From the NCBI GenBank assembly GCA_023433515.1, contig JAEZCN010000015.1, positions 1 through 37,328 of the forward strand: a DNA stretch of 37,328 nt, in the 5' to 3' direction. The stretch comes from Pseudomonadota bacterium. Its GTDB lineage: Bacteria; Pseudomonadota; Gammaproteobacteria; Steroidobacterales; Steroidobacteraceae. How positions within the stretch are numbered: position 1 is the stretch's first letter; every line of letters starts with the position of its first letter. This document shows positions 7,793 through 14,241 of the stretch, one piece after another. The notes under the pieces were generated by a model that made no database searches, had not been told where the DNA came from, and saw only the letters and a program-made list of their open reading frames with translations. The position numbers were made by a program, and so were the translations under genes.

Positions 7793-8422
7793 ATGGCCGC
7801 TTACGCACAAGACTCTGGTTTCTTTACACGCCGCGGCATCATTGCCGTGATCATCATTGCTCTGCACATCCTCGCCGCGTGGGGCCTGGCATCCGGCCTG
7901 GCTCGCAAGGTAGTCGAGGTGTTGGCGCCGCCGATCGAAGCCGACATCGTCGAAGAGCTCAAGCAGGAGGATGAACCGCCGCCGCCGCCGCCGCCGGAAA
8001 TGGAGCGCCCGCCGGTCGAGGTTCCGCCGCCGGAGGTCACCATCGATCTACCGATGGAAACCACCACCACGGCCATCCAGGACGTGACCGATAAACCGCC
8101 GCCGCCGGCGCCGCCGCCGCCACCGCGCGTTGCGGGCACGCCCGCGAAGATGACTCGTCCGGTGAACCCTGACGACTATTACCCGCCGGGTTCGATCCGC
8201 CGCGAAGAGCAGGGATCGCCCGTGGTGCAAGCATGCGTGGGACCGAATGGCCGCCTGTTGCGTGATCCCGTGATCACCGATACGTCGGGCTTCCCCGACC
8301 TGGATGCGGCGGCCATCAAGGTTGCGAAAGCAACACGCTATGCGGCAGGTACGGAAGGTGGCAGCGCGCTGCCCGAGTCCTGCATCAAGTTCAAGGTCAA
8401 GTTCGTTCTGAAGAACAACTAG
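7793..8422 (+). CDS. tonB: Energy transducer TonB
   Basis: A 209-residue inner-membrane-anchored periplasmic protein that passes proton-motive energy from ExbB/ExbD to outer-membrane receptors. It has an N-terminal anchor (GIIAVIIIALHILAAWGLA, about residues 15-35), then a proline-rich linker with runs of seven and four or five prolines (residues 60-118), then a C-terminal TonB domain from about residue 125 (GSPVVQACVGPNGRLL, SGFPDLDAAAIKVAKATRY). It has the normal size for the short Xanthomonas-like TonBs. It is followed by exbB and two exbD genes. Two in-frame cysteines sit in the C-terminal domain (VQACVG, PESCIK). Confidence 0.93.
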   Translation: MAAYAQDSGFFTRRGIIAVIIIALHILAAWGLASGLARKVVEVLAPPIEADIVEELKQEDEPPPPPPPEMERPPVEVPPPEVTIDLPMETTTTAIQDVTDKPPPPAPPPPPRVAGTPAKMTRPVNPDDYYPPGSIRREEQGSPVVQACVGPNGRLLRDPVITDTSGFPDLDAAAIKVAKATRYAAGTEGGSALPESCIKFKVKFVLKNN

Positions 8423-8432
8423 TCATTTACGG

Positions 8433-8466
8433 CGAGGCGGTGCTTCCAGGCGCCGCTTCGCTTTTT
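8433..8466 (+). terminator. Weak intrinsic terminator between tonB and exbB
   Basis: CGAGGCGG (8433-8440) pairs with CCGCTTCG (8453-8460), including one G-U pair, and is followed by CTTTTTCG with a five-T run. It lies in the 60-bp gap after tonB, so it may set the ratio of tonB to exbBD message rather than end the operon. The function is inferred. Confidence 0.5.
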
Positions 8467-8482
8467 CGTCATCGAGGAAATC

Positions 8483-9193
8483 ATGGAAAACGCTGTTGAA
8501 GTTCATAATCCGTACGGACTGCAGGCCCTGTGGCTCCAGGGTGATGCCGTTGCCCGCGGCACTCTGATCGTTCTGGTGATCATGTCGGCCGTCTCCTGGT
8601 ACATCATCTTCACGAAGCTCTGGGATCAGCGCCGCCTGCGCCAGGGTGCCAAGGTGGTCGAGAAGCAGTTCTGGAGCTCCGGCTCGCTGAAGGAAGCGGT
8701 CGACCGCCTCCCGAAGGACAATGATTTCCGTGCCGTCGCCGAAGACGGTCTGCGCGCCTCGGCGCACCATGAAGGCCGCCTGACGGACCGCATCGACCTG
8801 CACGAGTGGGTGACGATGTCGCTGCAGCGCTCGGTCGACTCCGTGAACAGCAAGATGAGCAACGGTCTCGCGTTCCTCGCGACCGTGGGTTCAACCGCGC
8901 CGTTCGTCGGTCTGTTCGGCACGGTGTGGGGCATTCTGAACGCGCTCGTGTCCATCGGCGTGTCGGGCCAGGCGTCCATCGACAAGGTGGCCGGTCCCGT
9001 CGGTGAAGCGCTCATCATGACGGCCATCGGTCTCGCGGTCGCGGTGCCGGCGGTCATGGGTTACAACTGGCTGCTGCGTCGTAACAAGTCGATCAGCGAG
9101 AGCCTGCGCAATTTCGCCTCGGACCTGCATGCCTACCTCGTCGGTGGCGCGCGTGTGTCGCAGGGCGCTCCTGTTGCCGGCGTGAAGAAGTAA
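8483..9193 (+). CDS. exbB: ExbB/TolQ/MotA-family proton channel protein
   Basis: A 236-residue inner-membrane protein with three membrane segments (about residues 27-48, 130-160 and 172-197). It forms the pentameric channel of the Ton motor. The family signature FLATVGSTAPFVGLFGTVWG is present, with IGEALIMTAIGLAVAVPAV-like sequence in the last segment. A GAGGAAA ribosome site precedes the ATG. The tonB-exbB-exbD-exbD order supports ExbB over TolQ. Confidence 0.92.
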   Translation: MENAVEVHNPYGLQALWLQGDAVARGTLIVLVIMSAVSWYIIFTKLWDQRRLRQGAKVVEKQFWSSGSLKEAVDRLPKDNDFRAVAEDGLRASAHHEGRLTDRIDLHEWVTMSLQRSVDSVNSKMSNGLAFLATVGSTAPFVGLFGTVWGILNALVSIGVSGQASIDKVAGPVGEALIMTAIGLAVAVPAVMGYNWLLRRNKSISESLRNFASDLHAYLVGGARVSQGAPVAGVKK

Positions 9194-9241
9194 GCCCCGG
9201 AAACCCCGGACTTACGTTTCAGCCAACAGAGGTATCGCGTC

Positions 9242-9688
9242 ATGTCAATGAGTGTTGGTTCACCGGACGAAGGTGAAGAAGCATCAGCGATTTCGGAGAT
9301 CAACACGACGCCGCTCGTCGACATCATGTTGGTGCTGCTCATCATCTTCCTGATCACGGTCCCCGTGATCCAGAAGATGGCGAACGTCGAAATCCCGAAG
9401 GCCGTGAACATTCCGACCCAGACGAAGCCGGAAAACATCACGATCTCGGTCGACAGCCAGGGCAGGATCTACTGGAACGCCGGTCTGGTCGAAGACAAGG
9501 ATCGCTTCTTCCAGCTCATCGTCGAACAGGCTCGCAAGACGCCTCAGCCCGAGTTCCACATCCGCGGTGACAAGAACGCGCGATGGGAAGGAGTCGGCCG
9601 GGTCATCTATAACCTGCAACGCGGTGGCATCGTGAAGGTCGGTTTCATCACCGAACCCGATCGCGGCAGCATTCGCGTCACGCGCTGA
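9242..9688 (+). CDS. exbD: ExbD proton-channel subunit, first copy
   Basis: A 148-residue ExbD/TolR protein with a short cytoplasmic N-terminus, one membrane helix (INTTPLVDIMLVLLIIFLIT) and a periplasmic domain. D27 in the helix is the conserved protonatable aspartate. It lies 48 bp after exbB and 20 bp before a second exbD. An ATG at 9248 is an alternative start. Confidence 0.92.
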   Translation: MSMSVGSPDEGEEASAISEINTTPLVDIMLVLLIIFLITVPVIQKMANVEIPKAVNIPTQTKPENITISVDSQGRIYWNAGLVEDKDRFFQLIVEQARKTPQPEFHIRGDKNARWEGVGRVIYNLQRGGIVKVGFITEPDRGSIRVTR

Positions 9689-9708
9689 CAGATCAGAGGT
9701 AGCTTTTC

Positions 9709-10149
9709 ATGGGAATGAGTGTGGGTGGTGATGGCGAGTCCGGCGCGCCGATGATGGAGATCAATACGACTCCACTCATCGACGTGATGCTGGTGCTCAT
9801 CATCGTGTTGATCATGTCGATCCCGGTCATGACGCATGCGACGAAACTGGACATGCCGCAGACCAACAATCCGCCGCCGCCGGTTCGTCCCGAGGTGATC
9901 CAGATCGACATCGACTTCGACGGTACGATCGTCTGGAACAACACCCCGGTGCAGGGCATCGAACAGCTGGAGACGTATTTCCGTTCAGCGCGGCAGTCGG
10001 CTGAAGCAGCGGGCCGACCGCAGCCGGAAATTCATCTGCGACCCGATCGCCGATCGCGCTATGAGACGACCGCGCTGGTCATGGCAGCCGCCCAGCGAAA
10101 TCGCATGGAAAAGATGGGTTTCGTGAACACGGCGGAGTTTCGCGAATAG
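9709..10149 (+). CDS. exbD2: ExbD proton-channel subunit, second copy
   Basis: A 146-residue paralogue of the preceding gene with the same plan: INTTPLIDVMLVLIIVLIMS helix with aspartate D25, then a periplasmic domain. AGAGGTAG precedes the ATG. The two ExbDs differ clearly in the periplasmic part (here a NNPPPPVRPEV stretch after the helix), suggesting distinct roles. Tandem exbD genes are known in the Xanthomonas TonB cluster, where the second copy is not needed for all uptake functions. Confidence 0.9.
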   Translation: MGMSVGGDGESGAPMMEINTTPLIDVMLVLIIVLIMSIPVMTHATKLDMPQTNNPPPPVRPEVIQIDIDFDGTIVWNNTPVQGIEQLETYFRSARQSAEAAGRPQPEIHLRPDRRSRYETTALVMAAAQRNRMEKMGFVNTAEFRE

Positions 10150-10163
10150 CGGGATTGCCACGC

Positions 10164-10192
10164 CAAGCCTTTGAAGTCGCAAGCCTTTGAAG
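10164..10192. repeat. 13-bp tandem direct repeat after exbD2
   Basis: CAAGCCTTTGAAG occurs at 10164-10176 and again at 10180-10192, a 16-bp period. The second copy extends into a near-palindrome GCCTT-TG-AAGGC. It is followed at 10200-10210 by the palindrome GGAAACTTTCC and at 10209-10220 by CCGCC-TT-GGCGG. No coding frame explains it. Confidence 0.6.
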
Positions 10193-10266
10193 GCATAGAG
10201 GAAACTTTCCGCCTTGGCGGCCATCCAATTTCACCAGGATGTCCCGCCGGGTGGATCGCAAAACCA

Positions 10267-10294
10267 GAGCCGCGGTCTGCAGAGCCCGCGGCTC
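10267..10294 (+). terminator. Hairpin ending the exbD2 transcript (probable terminator)
   Basis: A perfect 9-bp stem, GAGCCGCGG (10267-10275) with CCGCGGCTC (10286-10294), and a 10-nt loop. Only GTTTGT follows, so the T-tract is poor. It ends 6 nt before the AAGGAG ribosome site of the next gene and could instead act in that gene's leader. Confidence 0.5.
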
Positions 10295-10315
10295 GTTTGT
10301 AAGGAGCTAAGTAAA

Positions 10316-11539
10316 GTGCGTAACCGGTTGACTCTCGGAATAGCCGCGTTCGTCGCGTGCCTCGGAATGGCCTCCGCAGCGATTGCGCAAGACGACGGCT
10401 GCGGTGATCGCAAAGTCACCAAGAAGATCGGCAAGGATATGGCCGCCGCCCAGGATGCCTACAACGCCAAGCAGTGGAACGACGTCCTCACCAAGGTCGC
10501 GGCCATCGAGGCGAATCCCATCGAGAAGTCCGCGATCGACAAGTTCTGGCTGAACGAATTCGCGGGCATCGCGAACGTCAACCTGAAGAATTATCCAAAG
10601 GCCCTCGAGCAGCTCGAGCTGGCCTACAACTCGCCATGCATGGACGAGGCTAACAAGATTCATCGCGCCAAGGTCCTCATGCAGCTCGCGTATTCGCAGA
10701 AGGACTATCCGAAAGCGATCCAGTACGGCAACAAGGTGCTCGAAACCAACTGGGAAGCGGAGACGGCCGTCTACGTCGGTAACGCCTATTACATCGGCAA
10801 CGACTACGAGAACACTCGCAAGGTGCTGACGGATGTCGTCGCGAAGCAGGAGGCCGCTGGCGGCACGCCCGACGAGCAGACGTACCGCATCCTGCAGGGT
10901 GCCTGCGTCAATCTGAAGGACGACGCGTGTGTCACCGAACAGTTCGAGAAGCTCGTCAAGCACTACCCGAAACCGATGTACTGGAAGGACCTGACCAACA
11001 CGCTGTTGCGTGAGGCTTCCGGCGACAAACAACTCCTGAACGTGCTGCGTCTCGCGGATGGCGTGGAGATACTCGAGAACCCGGGTCAGTATTTCGAGAT
11101 CGCGCAGTTGGCAATCGCGCAGGGTCTGCCGGGCGAGGCGCAGTCCGCGATCGAGAAGGGCTTCCAGAAGGAAGTCTTCAAGGCGCCACAGGAAAAGGAA
11201 CGCGCCAACCGACTGCTGGCCGAAGCCAAGCAGGCCGCGACGCTCGACAAGTCCACGCTCGCCAAACAAGACGATTCGGCGCGTGCGAAGTCCACCGGTG
11301 ATGCCGACGTCAAACTCGGTGCGGCATACCTGAGCTACGGCGAAACCGACAAGGCCATCGAAGCACTGAAGCGGGGCATCGGCAAGGGTGGGGTCAAGAA
11401 TCCCGATGAAGCCGGACTGTTGCTCGGCATCGCGTACATGCGGGCCAACAACAAGGCCGAAGCCGCCAAGGCGTTCGAGACCGTGAAGCAGGATCCCACG
11501 ATGACGCGTATCGCGAAGTTGTGGCTGCTCAGTACCTGA
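10316..11539 (+). CDS. Exported TPR-repeat protein, first of two paralogues
   Basis: A 407-residue protein with a signal peptide (RNRLTLGIAAFVACLGMASA, cleavage near AIAQ|DD) followed by alpha-helical TPR-like repeats, for example NYPKALEQLELAYNS, DYPKAIQYGNKVLE and ETDKAIEALKRGI. I chose GTG 10316 because the signal peptide starts there and AAGGAG lies 9 nt upstream; the frame is open further upstream. The mature protein has exactly four cysteines (C29, C108, C197, C205), matched in the next gene (C31, C111, C196, C204). Both end in DPTM-RIAKLWLL-T. Its place after tonB-exbB-exbD-exbD suggests a periplasmic accessory of the Ton system. In Vibrio the TPR protein TtpC serves a TonB2 system, but I see no homology to it, so the function is open. 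Confidence 0.8.
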   Translation: MRNRLTLGIAAFVACLGMASAAIAQDDGCGDRKVTKKIGKDMAAAQDAYNAKQWNDVLTKVAAIEANPIEKSAIDKFWLNEFAGIANVNLKNYPKALEQLELAYNSPCMDEANKIHRAKVLMQLAYSQKDYPKAIQYGNKVLETNWEAETAVYVGNAYYIGNDYENTRKVLTDVVAKQEAAGGTPDEQTYRILQGACVNLKDDACVTEQFEKLVKHYPKPMYWKDLTNTLLREASGDKQLLNVLRLADGVEILENPGQYFEIAQLAIAQGLPGEAQSAIEKGFQKEVFKAPQEKERANRLLAEAKQAATLDKSTLAKQDDSARAKSTGDADVKLGAAYLSYGETDKAIEALKRGIGKGGVKNPDEAGLLLGIAYMRANNKAEAAKAFETVKQDPTMTRIAKLWLLST

Positions 11540-11582
11540 ACGTGACCTGAATGTGTTGCCGGCCTCGACTTCCGGCTGTTGA

Positions 11583-11606
11583 GTCGTTTGACGCCTTGCA
11601 AACGAC
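11583..11606 (+). promoter_or_regulatory. Stem-loop between the two TPR genes
   Basis: A perfect 8-bp inverted repeat GTCGTTTG (11583-11590)/CAAACGAC (11599-11606) around an 8-nt loop, 43 bp after the first TPR stop. It has no T-run, so it is more likely an mRNA-processing or stability element, or a protein site, than an intrinsic terminator. Confidence 0.4.
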
Positions 11607-11646
11607 GCGGACCCCAGTGAGCATCGGCGAACGAAGCATCGATCAA

Positions 11647-11662
11647 CCTAGAAACCTAGGAG
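11647..11662 (+). promoter_or_regulatory. Small hairpin overlapping the second TPR gene's ribosome site
   Basis: CCTAG (11647-11651) can pair with CTAGG (11656-11660) around AAAC. The AGGAG Shine-Dalgarno at 11658-11662 shares three bases with the right arm. This could dampen translation; the stem is short, so the effect may be small. Confidence 0.35.
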
Positions 11663-11669
11663 CGTGTAA

Positions 11670-12914
11670 GTGCATATGAGAAGTGGGCTGTTAGTCGCGG
11701 TGGCGGCGATTGGAATCATCGGCGCTGGCTGGGCGGCCCCGGCGGCGGCGCAGGGCGCATGCACCGGCGGCGGCAAGATCAGCAAGCAGATCGCCAAACC
11801 CATGGCTGCCGCGCAGGAAGCCCAGAAGGCCCGACGCTGGCAGGACATGCTCGCGAAGGTTCGCGAGGCTGAGCAGACGCCCGGCGCGAAGACCCAGACC
11901 GATCTCTATTACATGGCCGAATTCCGCGGCTATGCCTACCACCAGCTCCGGCAGTACGCCGATGCGGCGCGCGAGCTCGAGACCGGACTCAACTCGCCCT
12001 GCATGCCCGAGTCGCAGCGCCTCGATCGCTACAAGAGCCTCGTGGGCCTGTATACGAACCTGCGCAATTACCAGAAGGCCATCGACTTCGGTAACCGCGC
12101 GCTCAAGATCGGCCGCGATCCGGACATCCAGGTGGCGGTTGCCCAGGCCTACTACCAGGCCGGCGACAACAAGAGCGCCGTGCGCGTGATGAACGAGCTG
12201 ATCGAGTCGAGCGGCAGGCCGAAGGAACAGCAGCTCCTGCTCGTGCTGTCCGCCTGCCAGAAGGCCGGCGACAACGCCTGCGTCGCCAAGGTCTACGAAA
12301 AGCTGGTGCTCAACTATCCGAAGCCCGAGTACTGGTCCAACCTGATGGATGCGCTGCGCAAGAGCGATCTCGACGACCTGCAGCGGATCAACGTCATGCG
12401 CCTGGCACTGCACGTGAACGTGTTGAAGCGGCCCGACGAGCTCAAGGAATTCGCGCAACTCGCGCTCGAAGAGAAGCTGGCCGCGGACGCGAAGAGCGTC
12501 CTCGATCAGGGCTTCACCAAGAAAGTGTTCGTCGAGCAGCGCGACATCGACGTTAACAAGCGCCTGCTCAAGGTCGCCGAGACCCAGGCCGCGCAGGAAA
12601 AGGCCGAACTGGCCAAGCATGAAGCCGCCGCCAGGAGCGCGGCCACGGGCGATGCGCTCGTGAGGGTCGGCGCGCAGAATCTCGCCTTCGGCGACAACGC
12701 CAAGGCCGTGTCGCTCATCTCGGCGGGCATCACGAAGGGTGGCCTCGCCAAGGGCGATTCGAAGGAGAAGGCGCGCATCGACGAAGCGTCGCTGCTGCTC
12801 GGCATCGCGCACCTGCGCAATGGCAGCAAGGCCGAAGCCGCCAAGGCGTTCCGCGCCGTGAAGAACGACCCGACCATGGTGCGCATCGCGAAGCTCTGGT
12901 TGCTCAATACCTGA
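11670..12914 (+). CDS. Exported TPR-repeat protein, second of two paralogues
   Basis: A 414-residue protein with a signal peptide (GLLVAVAAIGIIGAGWAAPA, cleavage near AAAQ|GA) and TPR-like helices (QYADAARELETGLNS, NYQKAIDFGNRALKI, NKSAVRVMNELIES). GTG 11670 is chosen over ATG 11676 because AGGAG lies 7 nt before the GTG but 13 nt before the ATG. It shares with its neighbour the K-I-KPMAAAQ-type opening, YPKP-YW, an Ala/Lys-rich linker (about residues 300-325) and the DPTMVRIAKLWLL C-terminus. The four cysteines (C31, C111, C196, C204) match, so two periplasmic disulfides are likely. A strong terminator follows. A tandem duplication is evident; the role is unknown. Confidence 0.8.
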   Translation: MHMRSGLLVAVAAIGIIGAGWAAPAAAQGACTGGGKISKQIAKPMAAAQEAQKARRWQDMLAKVREAEQTPGAKTQTDLYYMAEFRGYAYHQLRQYADAARELETGLNSPCMPESQRLDRYKSLVGLYTNLRNYQKAIDFGNRALKIGRDPDIQVAVAQAYYQAGDNKSAVRVMNELIESSGRPKEQQLLLVLSACQKAGDNACVAKVYEKLVLNYPKPEYWSNLMDALRKSDLDDLQRINVMRLALHVNVLKRPDELKEFAQLALEEKLAADAKSVLDQGFTKKVFVEQRDIDVNKRLLKVAETQAAQEKAELAKHEAAARSAATGDALVRVGAQNLAFGDNAKAVSLISAGITKGGLAKGDSKEKARIDEASLLLGIAHLRNGSKAEAAKAFRAVKNDPTMVRIAKLWLLNT

Positions 12915-12943
12915 GCGCGCGACGGAATCGATTCCGCGAAGAG

Positions 12944-12968
12944 GCCGGACGCCAGTCCGGCCTTTTTC
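12944..12968 (+). terminator. Rho-independent terminator after the TPR genes
   Basis: A perfect 8-bp GC-rich stem GGCCGGAC (12944-12951)/GTCCGGCC (12956-12963) with a GCCA loop and a TTTTTCGTTTG tail. It is preceded by a 14-bp palindrome CGGAATCGATTCCG (12924-12937). It ends the TPR message and faces the convergent CoA-transferase gene. Confidence 0.9.
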
Positions 12969-12974
12969 GTTTGT

Positions 12975-14186
12975 TCAGATGATTCCGCTGGCCCGGTGTG
13001 CCGCCAGTAGTTCGTCGTCGTATCCGAGCAGGCCACGATAGATTTCGTCGTTGTGCTGACCGAGCTCGGGCGCCGGCGCGCGGATGGATCCGGGCGTTTC
13101 CGAAAAACGCGGCGCGACGTTCTGCATGCGCAACGTGCCGAATTTCGGATGCGGCGTGCCGACGATCGCCTTGCGCGCCAGGAAGTGCGGATCTTCGAGC
13201 ATGTCGGCCGTGCGGTAGATGAGGCCGGATGGCACGCCGTGTTTCTCGAGCGTCGCGAGCAGGTCGCGGGTCGACAGCGTCGAGGTCCACTTCGCGATCA
13301 GTTCGTCGAGCTCGCGCTGACACGCGCCACGCGCCTGGTGGTCGCGATACCGTTCGTCGGTCGCGAGCTCGGGCGATTGCATCGCTTCACACAATCGAGC
13401 GAACACCGTGTCCTGGTTCGCGCCGATCATCACGATCCCGTCGCGCGTCGGGTAGACATTCGACGGCGCGATGCGCGGCAGGATGGCGCCGCTGCGTTCG
13501 CGCACGTGCCCGAGCTGGTCGTACTCGGTCACGAGCGATTCCATCATGTTGAGCACGGACTCGTAGATCGCCGCGTCGACGACCTGGCCACGCCCGCTGC
13601 GCTCCCGATGATGAAGCGCGGCCAGCGCGCCCATGCAGGCATGCACGGCCGCCAGGGAGTCGCCGATGCTGATTCCCACCCGGGCGGGTGGGCGGTCGGG
13701 TTCACCCACGATGTATCGCAGGCCGCCCATGGCTTCGCCGATGCCGCCATAACCCGCGCGCTGGGAATACGGTCCGGTCTGGCCGTAACCCGAGACCCGA
13801 ACGAGGACCAAGCCTGGATTCGCCGCCGAGAGCTCCTCCCAGCCGCAATTCCACTTCTCGAGCGTCCCGGGCCGGAAATTCTCGATGACGACATCAGCTT
13901 TGGCGCATAAGTCCTTGAAAATTCGCTGACCGGCTTCCCGGCGCAGGTCGAGCGTAATCGCCTTTTTGTTGCGCGCGATGACGGGCCACCAGACCGACGG
14001 CTGGTCTCGTGACTGGGGGCCCCAATGGCGCATGGGATCGCCCTGGCCGGGCGCTTCGATCTTGATGACCTCGGCCCCCATGTCGCCCAGCAACTGCCCG
14101 CAGAAGGGCCCAGCGATCAATGTGCCGAGTTCCAGTACGCGGAGGTCTGAGAGGGGTCCAGTGTTCGCGGGCTGCTCGGTGCTCAT
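12975..14186 (-). CDS. Class III (CaiB/BaiF) CoA-transferase
   Basis: A 403-residue family III CoA-transferase, which moves CoA between carboxylic acids through an aspartyl-CoA thioester intermediate. Visible family features are LRVLELGTLIAGPFCGQLLG at the N-terminus, GAEVIKIEAPGQGDPMRHWG, RNKKAITLDLR, and GISIGDSLAAVHA with the likely catalytic D176. The frame opens at 14225, but the ATG at 14186 gives the standard N-terminus. It is divergent from an HMG-CoA-lyase-family gene whose ATG is 55 bp away, which suggests a shared substrate pathway, such as activation of a branched dicarboxylic acid. The specific substrate cannot be read from sequence. Confidence 0.9.
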   Translation of the reverse strand: MSTEQPANTGPLSDLRVLELGTLIAGPFCGQLLGDMGAEVIKIEAPGQGDPMRHWGPQSRDQPSVWWPVIARNKKAITLDLRREAGQRIFKDLCAKADVVIENFRPGTLEKWNCGWEELSAANPGLVLVRVSGYGQTGPYSQRAGYGGIGEAMGGLRYIVGEPDRPPARVGISIGDSLAAVHACMGALAALHHRERSGRGQVVDAAIYESVLNMMESLVTEYDQLGHVRERSGAILPRIAPSNVYPTRDGIVMIGANQDTVFARLCEAMQSPELATDERYRDHQARGACQRELDELIAKWTSTLSTRDLLATLEKHGVPSGLIYRTADMLEDPHFLARKAIVGTPHPKFGTLRMQNVAPRFSETPGSIRAPAPELGQHNDEIYRGLLGYDDELLAAHRASGII

Positions 14187-14202
14187 GGCGCAGCGGTTTC
14201 TA

Positions 14203-14232
14203 CCGACGGCCGATCGGGGGGTCAACTAAGAT
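14203..14232 (+). promoter_or_regulatory. Possible promoter of the lyase gene
   Basis: TAAGAT (14227-14232) matches the -10 box at four of six and ends 9 nt before the lyase ATG. The best -35 is CCGACG (14203-14208, three of six, 18-bp spacer). Transcription would begin almost at the start codon, consistent with the absence of a Shine-Dalgarno. Confidence 0.35.
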
Positions 14233-14241
14233 TCACGCCCC

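Noticed and set aside
7631..7867. 78-codon minus-strand frame between ilvD and tonB
   Set aside because: No ribosome site or recognisable features, and it overlaps the start of tonB in antisense.
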